Of a DNA stretch of 64,000 nucleotides, positions 50,018-59,900 are shown piece after piece. A program made the position numbers and the translations under genes. Source of the DNA: Saccharothrix algeriensis (GTDB taxonomy: Bacteria > Actinomycetota > Actinomycetes > Mycobacteriales > Pseudonocardiaceae). Positions within the stretch are counted from its first letter, which is position 1; each line of letters begins with the position of its first letter. The notes under the pieces were generated by a model. The model was not told the DNA's origin, did no database searches, and saw only the letters and a list, made by a program, of their open reading frames with translations. The stretch is taken from contig NZ_JAFBCL010000001.1 of assembly GCF_016907655.1 (NCBI RefSeq), positions 5,180,001 to 5,244,000 on the forward strand, read 5' to 3'.

Positions 50018-50563
50018 CTAGCCCCTCGCGTAGACGCCGGGGGTGCCGGCGGCGGGCGCGTAGCGCCCCGCGAAGAGCTGGTTCACCCGGTTCGCCTCCT
50101 GGGCGTTGGGGTACACGTTGCGGCAGGACGTGCCCGCGCTGCCGCCCGACATCAGGTACGAGCAGATGCCGTTGTAGGTGTCGGGCAACCCCAGTCCGTG
50201 CCCGATCTCGTGCGCCACGATCCGCAGCGCGTAGTTGCCCGCCGCGACGTCGCGGTTGTCGATGTAGATCGTGGCGCACCCGAGCCCGCAGGGATAGGCC
50301 CGGGAACCGCCACCGTTGGTCGCGGCGATCCGGATGGTGGCGCTGCCGCCGCGGACGAGCCGCAGGTTGGGCACCCTGGAGTTCCAGATCTGCGCGGCCT
50401 GGTCGGCTTCCGCCGAGTAGCCGGAGGCGCTGTAGTAGACGGTCCTGGCCAGTGCCGACGGCGCGGCGGGCGCCGCCGTTGCCGCACTGGTCAGGCTGGT
50501 GCCCACGAGGGCGAGGGTGGTGAACAGCGCCCCGAGGGCGAGGCGCAGGAACTTGCCGGTCAC
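50018..50563 (-). CDS. Snapalysin-family (M7) secreted zinc metalloprotease
   Basis: 181 residues from GTG 50563 with AAGGAGATC just upstream. A signal peptide (about 1-30, SLTSAATAAPA) and short propeptide are followed by the catalytic domain. The zinc motif is VAHEIGHGLGLPDTYNG, i.e. HExxHxxGxxD. RTVYYSASGYSAEADQAAQI is the characteristic start. Cysteines in YPCGLGCATIYI and in GICSYLMSGG / TSCRNVYP can form two disulfides. It is a small extracellular protease typical of streptomycete-like bacteria. There is no LysR activator next to it, unlike in Streptomyces. Confidence 0.92.
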   Translation of the reverse strand: MTGKFLRLALGALFTTLALVGTSLTSAATAAPAAPSALARTVYYSASGYSAEADQAAQIWNSRVPNLRLVRGGSATIRIAATNGGGSRAYPCGLGCATIYIDNRDVAAGNYALRIVAHEIGHGLGLPDTYNGICSYLMSGGSAGTSCRNVYPNAQEANRVNQLFAGRYAPAAGTPGVYARG

Positions 50564-50632
50564 ACGATCTCCTTCGGTGCAGGGGGAAGGTTCTCGCGTT
50601 CGTTGACATTAAGAGCAGATGACCGGACGGGG

Positions 50633-53600
50633 TCATAGCTTCTGGGCATAGATGCCGTCGATGGGCCACGGCCGGGCGTCGGCGAGCAGGCCGATCATCC
50701 CGGACACCAGCCGCAGCTGGTCCACCCCGCGGATGTCGGCCTCGACCAGCCGGGGCGAGCAGACCACCACCGCGACGCCCTGCGCCCGCGACAGCGCGAC
50801 GTTGAGCCGGTTGCGGGACAGCAGGAAGTCCAGCCCGCGCGGCAGGTCGACGGCCGCCGAGGAGGTCATGGTGGTGACGACCACCGGCGCCTCCTGCCCC
50901 TGGAACCGGTCCACCGTGCCCACCCGGACGTGCTCGTACCCGGCGGCCTCCAGCTCCCGGCGCACCAGCCGCACCTGCATGTTGTACGGCGCGACCACCA
51001 GCACGTCCGAGTCGTCCAACGGCCGCGCGCCCGGCCCGTCCGTCCACACGCGACCCATCAGCGACCGCACGACGTCCACCACCGCGGCGGCCTCCTCCGC
51101 CGAGCTGGTGGTGTTGTGCCGGTGCTCCACCCGGTGGACGTACACCCCCGACGCCAGCCCGGAGACGCCGCGCGCGGCCGTGCTCGGGTGGGCGCGCAGC
51201 AGCCCGGCGTAGGACAGCCGCGACACCGGCTCGCACACGTCGGGGTGCATCCGCCGCGTCTGGTCCAGGAAGTACCCCAGCTCCGCCGGGATCACGTCCG
51301 CGTCGCCGATCAGGTGCCCCAGCGCCGACGCGTCCGCGCCCGCCGGGTGCGTGCCCTGCACCACCTGCGGCAGCTGCTGGGGATCGCCCAGCAGCACCAG
51401 GTTGCGCGCGCAGGTGGCCACCGCCAGCGCGTCGGCCAGCGCGAACTGCCCGGCCTCGTCCACGATCAGCACGTCGAACGGCCGCTCCCGCAGGGCGGTG
51501 TTGGCGAACGTCCACGCCGTCCCGCCGACCAGGTGGCCGGCGCCCTGGTCGGTGCGCCAGCGGACCAGGGCGGAGTTGTCCTTCGGCTGCTCCCACGGGC
51601 AGCCCTCGACCGCGGCGCCCTTGGGCCGCTTGGCGGTCGGGATCGGCACGCCCAGCTCGCGCCCGGCGGCCCGCGCCGCGGTCAGCACGTTCTCCACGGC
51701 CTTGTGGCTGTTCGACGTCACCCCGACGCTGCGCCCGCCGCGCACCAGGTGCGCGATCAGCCGCCCCGCGAGGTAGGTCTTGCCCGCGCCCGGCGGCCCC
51801 TGCACGGCCAGCGCCGAGCCGTCCAGCGCGTCCACCGCCGCGATCACGTCGGCGATGACGTCGCCGGTGCGCGGCAGGGGGCCCCGCGTGCGCGGCGTGC
51901 GCCGCACCAGGTCCACGCCGGGGTGCGGCGGCAGCTCCGGCAGGCCGTCGGCCACCGCCCGCGCCAGCTCGTGCACCGCCTCGTCCTTGGGCGAGGGCCG
52001 CACCGGGCTGCCCGGCAGCACCGCCACCGGCCGGTCCCCGTCGACCTCGTCCGGCGCCGCGCTCTCCAGCAGCGCGATCTCCTCGGCCGACTCCGCCAGC
52101 ACCACCGCGTCCCGCGTCCGGTTCGGCGCGCCGGGGTAGAGCAGCCGCACCTGGTCGCCGGTCGCGAACGGGTGCGGCCGGTCCGGGTCGCACCGCACGA
52201 CCACCTCGCGCTTGGCCTTGCGCACCCGGCCGGAGGGCATCACCCAGTCCTGGGCGCCCACCGACACCGGCACCGCGCAGGCGCCGTCGGACTCCAGCTC
52301 CGACAGCGGCGCGGACACCTGCCGGAAGAAGTCCCACCAGGCCGGGTTGGTCTCCCGGCGGTGGTAGCCGACGGCCGCCGCCAGCAGCGCGCGGGCCCGC
52401 TCGTCGGCGGTGGCGTCCGCCGGGTTGTCCGGTAGCCCGGCCAGCAGCGGGTCCACCACGGCGGCGATCCGCTCGGCGCGCTCGGCCCGCCGCTGCGCCG
52501 CGATCCCGTCCTCGACCTCGGCGGAGAACGACTGCTCGGGCACGTGCGGCTCGATGCCCGCCTCCGCCCGCACCTCCAGCAGGAACCGGTGCAGCCGGCG
52601 CGTCGAGACGCAGTCGTAGGCGTTGTAGTCGGCGATCCCGGCGAGCACCTCCTCGGCGCGCGCCGCGTCGTCGGCCGCGGTCAGCACCAGGTACTCCTCG
52701 TAAGCCTCGATGCTGGACACCGCGTCGGTCACCTCGCCGCCGCGCGCCGAGGGCATGTACAGCGGCTCCAGGTACTTGATCGAGTACGACCGCTGCGAGA
52801 CGCGCAACGCCTTGCGCACCACCGCGTACAGGTCGACCAGCGCCCCGGACCGCAGCAGGTGGTCGACGGCCTCCTCGCGGGTGCCGTGCAGGGCGGCGAG
52901 CCGCTTGAGCGCGTTGACCTCGTAGGGCGCGTAGTGGTAGACGTGCGCCCCCGGGTGCTCCGCCAGCCGGGCCGTCGCGAAGTCCACGAACCGCTCGAAC
53001 GCGGCCTTCTCCTGCGGCCGGGTGTGCGCCCAGAACGGCGTGAACTCCTCCTCGGGCGTCACCGCGCCGAACAGGTACTCCAAGCCCTCGCCGCCCAGCG
53101 CGTACGGGTCGCCCTCCATGTCGAAGAACAGGTCGCCGGGGCTGGGCGCGGGCAGCTCCGCCAGCGCCTGCGGCTCGACCACCTCGTAGGCGACCTTGCC
53201 GACCGGGTCGTCGGCCGTCCGCGAGTCGTCCTGGATGACCTGCAGCGCCGCCTGCGACCGCAGCCCGGCGAACGTGGCGGCGGACATCGTCGGCGGCCGG
53301 TCCAGCCGGGTGGCGGCGGCCAGGGCGTCGATGGTGCCCAGCCCGGCGGCCACCAGCTTGCGCCGCTGGTCGGCCCGGATGCCCGCCACCAGCGACAGGT
53401 CGCGGTCGCGCTCCCGGCCGCTCGCGCAGTGCCGGGCGAACCGGCAGGTGGCGCAGGCGGGCCGCTCGTCGTCCCACAGCCGGTCCGGCAGGGTCGGCGG
53501 GAGGGCGGCCCGGTCCCGCAGCCGCTGCCGCAGGCTGCGCACCAGCGGCAGGAAGTCGGCCACCCGGAACGACCGGGTGCCGCCGTCGCCGAGCAGCAGG

Positions 53601-54079
53601 TGCATCCCCGGCCCGGCCGCGTCGCCCAGCGCGTCCGCGTAGGCCGTCAGCTGCACCACGGCCGCCGGCGTCGCGTGCCGGGCGAGCTTCGCGTCGTGCG
53701 GCTCGTAGCCCGAGTCGGTGCGCACCAGGAAGTCCGCCCGCCCGTGGAACCCGTCGGCGTAGAACACGCCCTGGTAGACCACCGGGACGCCGGCGTCGAG
53801 GGCCCGCCGGGTCGCCGCCGCGGCCTCGGTCAGCGCCTCGTGCGTCGGCGGCGGCTGCGGGATCTCCACCACCTCGCCGCGTTCCCGGAACCGCGCCAGC
53901 ACGGCCTGCTCGTGCGCGATGCCGTGGCGGGCCGCCAGGACGTCGCGGGCCGGCTCCGGCAGCGGCGCGCCCGGCACGCCGAGGGCCGCGGCCGTGATCA
54001 GCCGGCTGCGGTGCTCGCACTCCAGCAGGTCCACCAGATCCACCGGGGAGTGCGCCACCCGGCCGTCGGCGTTGAGCAT
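50633..54079 (-). CDS. TM0106-family RecB-like nuclease fused to Upf1-type SF1 helicase
   Basis: 1148 residues with three parts. N-terminal RecB/Cas4-like nuclease (about 1-230): VYQGVFYADGFHGRADFLV, then YEPHDAKLARH, with cysteines LLECEHRS and CATCRFARHC positioned as in 4Fe-4S nucleases. Middle YprB-like RNase H fold exonuclease (about 300-510): LFFDMEGDPYALGGEGLEYL, and ADYNAYDCVSTRRL. C-terminal SF1 helicase (about 700-1148): Walker A VQGPPGAGKTYLAG, Walker B FDVLIVDEAGQFALAD, then LLGDPQQLPQV, and VGTVDRFQGQEAPVVV plus NVALSRAQ. Probably DNA or RNA repair or defence against foreign nucleic acid. It is a single-gene unit. Confidence 0.9.
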   Translation of the reverse strand: MLNADGRVAHSPVDLVDLLECEHRSRLITAAALGVPGAPLPEPARDVLAARHGIAHEQAVLARFRERGEVVEIPQPPPTHEALTEAAAATRRALDAGVPVVYQGVFYADGFHGRADFLVRTDSGYEPHDAKLARHATPAAVVQLTAYADALGDAAGPGMHLLLGDGGTRSFRVADFLPLVRSLRQRLRDRAALPPTLPDRLWDDERPACATCRFARHCASGRERDRDLSLVAGIRADQRRKLVAAGLGTIDALAAATRLDRPPTMSAATFAGLRSQAALQVIQDDSRTADDPVGKVAYEVVEPQALAELPAPSPGDLFFDMEGDPYALGGEGLEYLFGAVTPEEEFTPFWAHTRPQEKAAFERFVDFATARLAEHPGAHVYHYAPYEVNALKRLAALHGTREEAVDHLLRSGALVDLYAVVRKALRVSQRSYSIKYLEPLYMPSARGGEVTDAVSSIEAYEEYLVLTAADDAARAEEVLAGIADYNAYDCVSTRRLHRFLLEVRAEAGIEPHVPEQSFSAEVEDGIAAQRRAERAERIAAVVDPLLAGLPDNPADATADERARALLAAAVGYHRRETNPAWWDFFRQVSAPLSELESDGACAVPVSVGAQDWVMPSGRVRKAKREVVVRCDPDRPHPFATGDQVRLLYPGAPNRTRDAVVLAESAEEIALLESAAPDEVDGDRPVAVLPGSPVRPSPKDEAVHELARAVADGLPELPPHPGVDLVRRTPRTRGPLPRTGDVIADVIAAVDALDGSALAVQGPPGAGKTYLAGRLIAHLVRGGRSVGVTSNSHKAVENVLTAARAAGRELGVPIPTAKRPKGAAVEGCPWEQPKDNSALVRWRTDQGAGHLVGGTAWTFANTALRERPFDVLIVDEAGQFALADALAVATCARNLVLLGDPQQLPQVVQGTHPAGADASALGHLIGDADVIPAELGYFLDQTRRMHPDVCEPVSRLSYAGLLRAHPSTAARGVSGLASGVYVHRVEHRHNTTSSAEEAAAVVDVVRSLMGRVWTDGPGARPLDDSDVLVVAPYNMQVRLVRRELEAAGYEHVRVGTVDRFQGQEAPVVVTTMTSSAAVDLPRGLDFLLSRNRLNVALSRAQGVAVVVCSPRLVEADIRGVDQLRLVSGMIGLLADARPWPIDGIYAQKL

Positions 54080-54209
54080 GGCGGGCAGTATCGCGGGCCG
54101 ACCGGCCGGGCCGGTGGATCACGCCCGGCGAGTCGCGGCGGTGTCGGGAGCGACACCCGGGCCCCGCGCTGGCCCCGCCGCTCGCGGGGCCGCCGGCGGG
54201 CGGCGTGGA

Positions 54210-54256
54210 CCGGGGTGGGTCAGGGGCCGGGGTGGGTCGGGGGTTGGGGTGGTCAG
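54210..54256. repeat. Short G-rich 17-bp tandem repeat
   Basis: CCGGGGTGGGTCAGGGG (54210-54226) and CCGGGGTGGGTCGGGGG (54227-54243) are followed by a partial third unit TTGGGGTGGTCAG. It lies in the 173-bp gap between two minus-strand genes and runs into the stop of the HExxH gene. The G-runs could fold as a quadruplex. Confidence 0.6.
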
Positions 54257-55398
54257 CCGGTGTTGGCCACGCGCGTGGCCCAGCGGTCCCGGTGGGCCGC
54301 GGCCTCGGCCACGGCGTGCGCCAGGGCCGTGGGGTGCACCGGCTCGGCGCACCACCGCCGCAGCACCTCCGCCATGCCGCGCACGAACGCCTGCCCGGTC
54401 GCGGTCAGCTTGCCGCTGTTCAGCAGGGTTTCCGCGGTGAACAGGGCGGCCGAGCGCCAGCGCGCGAACTCGGTCTGCGCGCGCAGGCCCGGCCGGGCCC
54501 GCCAGAACGCCGCCACCCCCAGGTGGGCGTAGGTGCCGTGCAGCAGCCCGACCAGCGGCCTGGGGTCCTCCCGCCACGGCGCGTAGAAGATCTCCCGCCG
54601 GTCGGGCGCCAGCAGCGGGAACAGGTCCATCAGCGCCACCAGCTTGGTGTGCTGGGCCTCGTGCGCCAGGGTCACCGCGAGCGTCTCCGCGTCGGGGGTG
54701 GGCGACAGGAACACGCAGCCGAACGCGTCGGCCACCGTCGCGCTGCTCGTCCCCGCCGGCGGGGACGGCATCGGCGTCAGCACGGTGACCAGCTCGGTGA
54801 ACTCCGCGGCCATCGCCGGGTGGTCGCCCGCCAGGACGGCCCACGCGTCGGCCAGCGCCGCGCGCCACCACGCCGGGTCGAAGTCGGCGTCGATCGCGAG
54901 CCCCGCCGGCGCGCCGCCGCCCGCCCACGCGTCCAGCTGCACCGCGTGCGAGCCGAGCGCCGCCTCCGGCAGCGGCTCGTGGGCGAGCGTGCCCGGGTCG
55001 CGGACCAGGCCCAGCGAGGGCAGCCAGAACGGCGGCGCCACCGGCAGGTCCACCCGGACCGGGACACCGGCCCGCACCGCCGCGGCCGCCGCGGCGAACG
55101 CCAGGTCGCCGGGCCGCGCCGGCTCACCGCGGCGCAGCGCCAGCGCCGTGCGGGTCGCCCAGGCGCCCACCGACGGGTGCTCCAGCACCCGCGCCACGGC
55201 CTGCGGCGCCGCCCGGTCGGCGTCGACCAGCAGGCGGTAGGCGGGGCGCGCCTCGGGCGCGGCGGCGATCGCCCGGACCAGCAGCGCCGTCCGGCTGCGC
55301 CGCGCCAGCCGCAGCGCGCGGGCGGCGCGGGCGCCGCCCCCGCCCCGAGCCAGCGCGGTGAAGTCCTCGGCGGACAACCGCCACGGCCGCGGCGTCAC
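54253..55398 (-). CDS. HExxH-motif peptide-modification protein of the Fxs system
   Basis: 381 residues from GTG 55398, overlapping the fxsB stop by GTGA (55395-55398). The defining motif LAHEAQHTKLVALMD carries HExxH, with a later YAHLGVAAFWRA. This matches the HExxH protein family that is encoded beside FxsB-type radical SAM enzymes and is proposed to modify or cleave the peptide. The N-terminal half is helical and Ala/Arg-rich (LARRSRTALLVRAIAAAPEA). The role as protease or beta-hydroxylase-like modifier is not settled. Tight coupling to fxsB supports joint work on the FxsA peptide. Confidence 0.85.
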   Translation of the reverse strand: MTPRPWRLSAEDFTALARGGGGARAARALRLARRSRTALLVRAIAAAPEARPAYRLLVDADRAAPQAVARVLEHPSVGAWATRTALALRRGEPARPGDLAFAAAAAAVRAGVPVRVDLPVAPPFWLPSLGLVRDPGTLAHEPLPEAALGSHAVQLDAWAGGGAPAGLAIDADFDPAWWRAALADAWAVLAGDHPAMAAEFTELVTVLTPMPSPPAGTSSATVADAFGCVFLSPTPDAETLAVTLAHEAQHTKLVALMDLFPLLAPDRREIFYAPWREDPRPLVGLLHGTYAHLGVAAFWRARPGLRAQTEFARWRSAALFTAETLLNSGKLTATGQAFVRGMAEVLRRWCAEPVHPTALAHAVAEAAAHRDRWATRVANTG

Positions 55399-56516
55399 GC
55401 CGGGGCCGCCAGGTCCGCCGCCACCCGGTCGCGGACGTGGGTGATCAGGCGGTACAGGTCCGGGCAGTAGACCGACGGGTGGTCGAACCCGTCGCCGGCG
55501 AACCGGTGCGCCCGCAGGCCGCCGCCGCACGCCGACACCACCGGGCAGGCCCGGCAGGCCGCCGACAGCCCGGCCAGCCCGGACCGCCCGGCCAGGACCT
55601 CGGGCAGCTCCAGCGCCCGGTCGAAGTCGTCGCGGGCGACGTGCAGCCCGGTCGCCGCCGCGGCGGGGGAGGAGGAGGCCAGGATGTCGGAGGCGGAGAT
55701 CGCGCCGTCGGTCTCCACCACCACCTGCGCGGTCGGGGTCAACCCCACGCCCTCCACCCGCGACTGCCCGCCCAGCACCAGGTTCAGCAACTCCTCGAAC
55801 AACCGCACCCGCGTTCCCGGGGCCGGGTACCAGTGGTTGAACAGGTCCGTCAGCCATTCCGCGTAAGGGGTGTCCGGCGAACCGGTGACGCGCGCCGGCG
55901 GCGGCGCCGACCAGTTCCCGTGCGGCAGCAGGAAATCGACCGCCGGCGGGGCGAATTCGAGCAGCGCGCGGTAAGTGCGCGTCGGGTCGGACCGCACGTC
56001 CACGACGCAGAGCAGGCCGCTGTACACCGCGCGGAACTCGTCGGCCAGCAACCGCAGCGCCGACCGCACCGACGCCCAGCTGCCCGTTCCGTCGGGCCGC
56101 ACGCGGTGCCGGTCGTGCGCCTCCGGGTCGCCGTCGAGGCTGACCCCGACCCGCACGTCCAGCGCCGCGAACAGCTCCAGGAACGCGCGGTCGAGCAGGG
56201 TTCCGTTGGTCTGCACGGAGAAGCGGACCCGCGCGGGCACCGCGGACCGGAAGCGGCGCACCAGCGATTCCAGCGCGGACCGCCCGGCCAGCAGCGGTTC
56301 ACCGCCGTGCAGCACGACTTCCACCTCGGCCAGGCCGTGCGCGCGCACGTGCCGCGCCACCCGGTCGGCGGTGCGGGCGACCACGTCCGGCGACATCGCG
56401 CGCGGTCGCGAGCGCCAGCCCTGGTCGGCCAGTTCGTAGACGTAGCAGTAGTCGCAGGCGAGGTTGCACCGGCTGTGCACCTTCACCACGAACTGGCGGA
56501 ACGGACGCGCTGCCAT
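55395..56516 (-). CDS. fxsB: FxsB-family radical SAM/SPASM cyclophane-forming maturase
   Basis: 373 residues from ATG 56516; an in-frame GTG at 56555 has no ribosome site. The radical SAM cluster motif is SRCNLACDYCYVY (CxxxCxxC), followed by VEVVLHGGEPLLAG and RFSVQTNGTLLD, and a GVSLDGDPEAHDRHR stretch. The C-terminal cluster domain has CRACPVVSACGGGLRAHRF and a later YCPDLYRL. Enzymes of this family join an aromatic side chain to a nearby residue's beta carbon, giving a cyclophane, on a peptide such as FxsA. The gene is divergent from fxsA with 164 bp between starts. Confidence 0.92.
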   Translation of the reverse strand: MAARPFRQFVVKVHSRCNLACDYCYVYELADQGWRSRPRAMSPDVVARTADRVARHVRAHGLAEVEVVLHGGEPLLAGRSALESLVRRFRSAVPARVRFSVQTNGTLLDRAFLELFAALDVRVGVSLDGDPEAHDRHRVRPDGTGSWASVRSALRLLADEFRAVYSGLLCVVDVRSDPTRTYRALLEFAPPAVDFLLPHGNWSAPPPARVTGSPDTPYAEWLTDLFNHWYPAPGTRVRLFEELLNLVLGGQSRVEGVGLTPTAQVVVETDGAISASDILASSSPAAAATGLHVARDDFDRALELPEVLAGRSGLAGLSAACRACPVVSACGGGLRAHRFAGDGFDHPSVYCPDLYRLITHVRDRVAADLAAPA

Positions 56517-56635
56517 CCACCCCCCGATCCATCGGCCCCCGAACAAACCAAACACATCGGGCCGGCCGCTACTTCCGCCAATCGGAGGATTCCCGTCATT
56601 CCCCGTTGTGGCGCACTACGATGGGGTCGAGCGCA

Positions 56636-56661
56636 CTGCGGACAAAACCGCAGCTTTGCGG
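56636..56661 (+). promoter_or_regulatory. Mutually exclusive stem-loops in the fxsA leader
   Basis: CTGCGG/CCGCAG (56636-56641 with 56648-56653, loop ACAAAA) competes with CCGCA/TGCGG (56648-56652 with 56657-56661). They share one arm, so only one can form. They lie 20-45 nt before the fxsA start. A switching role is speculative. Confidence 0.35.
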
Positions 56662-56680
56662 TGTGAGGGGGTAGCGCGAG

Positions 56681-56848
56681 ATGGCTGACGAACCCGTTCT
56701 GGAGTCCGAGCTCCTCGACGTCACGGGGATCGACCTGGCCGCGCTGGCCGAACTGCCCGACACCGCGCTGCGCGCCGCCCTGCACCGGATCCTCGCCGAG
56801 AACGCCGAGCTGCCCAACCGGTTCGCCGCGTTCGAGAGTTCCCTGTAA
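56681..56848 (+). CDS. fxsA: FxsA cyclophane-type RiPP precursor
   Basis: 55 residues. The C-terminus FAAFESSL fits the FxSxx-COOH rule (F-E-S-S-L at the very end), the signature of FxsA peptides. The leader is acidic and helical (MADEPVLESELLDVTGIDLA, then ALAELPDTALRAALHRILAE). The expected crosslink is between the Phe ring at residue 51 and a residue two positions on, by analogy with studied relatives. A preceding FAA gives a second aromatic at residue 48. GAGGGGG lies about 9 nt before the ATG. It is followed after 60 bp by fxsT, and fxsB lies divergently upstream. Confidence 0.9.
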   Translation: MADEPVLESELLDVTGIDLAALAELPDTALRAALHRILAENAELPNRFAAFESSL

Positions 56849-56908
56849 GCCGCCGCTCCGGTGCGAAAGGCCGGATCCCCCTCCCGCACCGCCGATCTGG
56901 AGCAGTCG

Positions 56909-59900
56909 ATGAGCAGCACCGCAGGGCACGGCCACACCGGTGTGACGGCTTTCCTGTCCGCCACCGGCGGCACCGGGCGCACCAGCGCGGTGGCGAACCT
57001 GGCGTGGGTGCTGGCCGGCGCCGGGCAGCGGGTGCTGGTGGTGGACTGGGGTTCGGAGGTGCCGCGCGTGCGCGAGTACCTGGAGCCGTTCCTGGTGTCC
57101 CGCCAGGCGTTGCCCGACGCGCTGGGCCGCGCGCTGCTCGCCGCCTACCTCGCCGAGCCGTTCCGCGACGAGGGGCCGCCGCCGGTGGTGGAGCGCTTCG
57201 CGCTGCCCGTGCCGGGTTCGGCGGGCCGCATCGACGTGGTGGTCCCGATGTCGGCCGACACCGCGGGCCGGCCGCGGCACGGCGACGCGGGCGCGGTCGC
57301 CGAACTGCGCGCCCGGTTGGCGGAATCGGAGTACGACCAGGTGCTCATCGACGCGCCGACCGGGGTGGCCGAGGGGTCGCTGGCGCTGGTCGCGACGCTG
57401 TGCGAGCTGGCCGTGGTGTGCTTCCGACCGCGCCCCAGGGCCATCGCGGACGCCGCCGACCTGGCCGCGCGGGTGCGCAAGCGCGCGCCGATCCGCATCG
57501 ACGTGGTGCCGGTGGCGACGCTGTTCGACGACGCCGAGCAGACTCGCGCCCAGCGCATCCGCTCGCAGATCCACGCCGCGTTCGCCGAACTGCTGGCGGG
57601 GCAGGCCAAGCGCGTCCCCGACGGCGGCGCGGTCGAGATCCCGTACCGCCCGCTGGACGCGTTCGACCCGCTGCTCGCGATCCTCGCGGAGGAGGAGGGC
57701 GGCGGCCTGGAGGCGCAGTACGGCAGGCTGGCGGCGGCGGTCAGCGGCGGCGCGGTCGCGGTGTGCCCGCCCGTCCCGCCGGTGCTGCGCGCCCGCTACC
57801 GCCGCGTGTTCGGCCTGGAGGCCGGCTCCGAGGCCGACCGCGTGGCGGTGGTCCACGCCCCGCGCGACCGCGCCTGGGCCGACTGGGTGCGCGGCCAGCT
57901 GGAGCGCGCGGGCGCGCAGGTCGTGCCGCTGCGCGACGTGGCGCGCGGCGGGCCCGCGGCCGGCGTGGTGGTGCTGGTCTCGCCGCACCTGGGGCCGGTC
58001 GAGGTGCCGGCCGGCGTCGCGGTGCTGCGGCTGCTGCTGACCGGGGACGGCGACCCGGACGGCCTGTCGGTGCACGAGCACCTGCCGGAGGCGCTCAGCG
58101 CCCGGCTGCTCGGCCACTTCGGCCTGATCGACCGGCCCGGCACCGCGCACGACGCGCCGATGCGGCTGCCCGGCACGGACCCGGAGGTGTTCCGGCTGCC
58201 GCCGCGCCACCGCGCGTTCGTCGGCCGGGACGAGGACATCGAGGCGCTGCGCGACGAGTTCGCCGACGCGGGCGACGAGCGGGCCGTGGTGACGCTCAAC
58301 GGCGAACCGGGCGTGGGCAAGAGCGAACTGGCGCTGGAGTACGCCTACCGGTTCTCCGCCGACTACGACGCCGTGTGGTGGCTCTCCGCGCAGGACCGGC
58401 AGTCCGTGCAGGTCGGGCTGGCCGAGCTGGCGGCGCGGCTGCGGCTGCCCGGCTCCACCGACTACGGGTCGCTGTCGGTGCTGGACCGGCTGGCCACCGA
58501 CCCCGCCTACGCCCGCTTCCTGCTGGTCTACGACAACGCCGACGACCTGGACTCCATCGCCGACCTGCTGCCGCCCGGCTCCACCGGGCACGTGCTGATC
58601 ACGTCGAGCGCCGCCGCCGCGCCGGCGGTCGAGCTGGCGCCGATGGGCGCGGCGGACAGCGTCGCCCTGCTGCTGGACCGGGTGCGCGGGCTGGAGCCGG
58701 CCGACGCCCGGCGGGTCGCGGCCGAGGTGGGGCGCCTGCCGCTCGCGCTGGACCTGGCCGCGTCGTGGCTGGCCGAGGCCGTGCGGGCCGAGCGCGGCGC
58801 GGGCTCGTCGGACGCGGACTCCGCCGCGTGGGCGGTGCGCACGTTCTTCGACCGGCTCGAGCGGTCCGGAGTGGACGGTGCCGCGCGCGTGGTCGACGTG
58901 GTGGTGGGATCGCTGCGCGAGCAGCCGATCGGCCGGGTCGCGGTGCTGCTCGCGCAGCTGTGCTCGTTCCTGTCGGCGCAGGGCGTCGCGCTGGGCCTGG
59001 TGCGCTCGCCCGCGTTCCTGGGCCGGCTGGTCGCCGCGGGCGGCCCGGACGCCGCGCCGCTGGAGCTGGACGCGGGCGAGGTCGACCGGGTGCTGTGGGC
59101 GGGCGCGCGGCACGGGCTGTTCCGCGTCGACTGGGGCGACCAGTTCTCGCTGCGGCTGCACCGGGTCGTGCAGCGGGCGCTGCGCGACGGGATGCCGCCG
59201 TCGGAGCGCGCGCGGCGGCGCGCGGACGTGCTGGCCGCGCTCGCCGCCTACGCCCCGACCGAGGTGGAGGACAAGTCGCCGACGCGGCGCACCCGGTTCC
59301 AGGAGCTGCAGCAGCACGTGTTCCCGTCCGGCGCGGTGCGCAGCGCCGACCCGGCGGTGCGCCGCTGGCTGGTCAACCAGGTGCGGTTCCTGTTCACCGA
59401 CGGCGGCGCGGGGGTGCGGCGGGCCGCGCTGGAGCCGGGCCGCGAGCTGCTGGACTCGTGGACCGACCGGTTCGGCGCGGCCGACCCGCTGCGCAACCGG
59501 CTCGCCGCCCAGCTCGCCAACGTGCACCGGGTGCTCGGCGAACCGGCCGAGGCGCTGCGGCTGGACGACCTGGCGCTGGCCCAGCAGCGCCGCGCCCTGG
59601 ACCTGACCCACCCGCAGCCGCTGATCACCGCGCGCGGCCGGGGCGGCGACCTGCGCGGCCTCGGCCTGTTCACCGAGGCGCTGGTGGAGGACCAGGCCAC
59701 CTGGGAGGGCCTGCGGTCGGTGCTCGGCGAGGACCACCCCGACACCCGGCGCGCGGCCAACAACCTGGCGTCGTCGACGTTCCTGTCCGGCGACGCGGCC
59801 GGCGCGCTGGGGCTGGAGGAGGACAACTTCCGGCGGCGCAGGCGGCTGTTCGGCGAGCGCGACGAGTTCACCTGGGTCACCCTCGCCCAGATCGGGCTCT

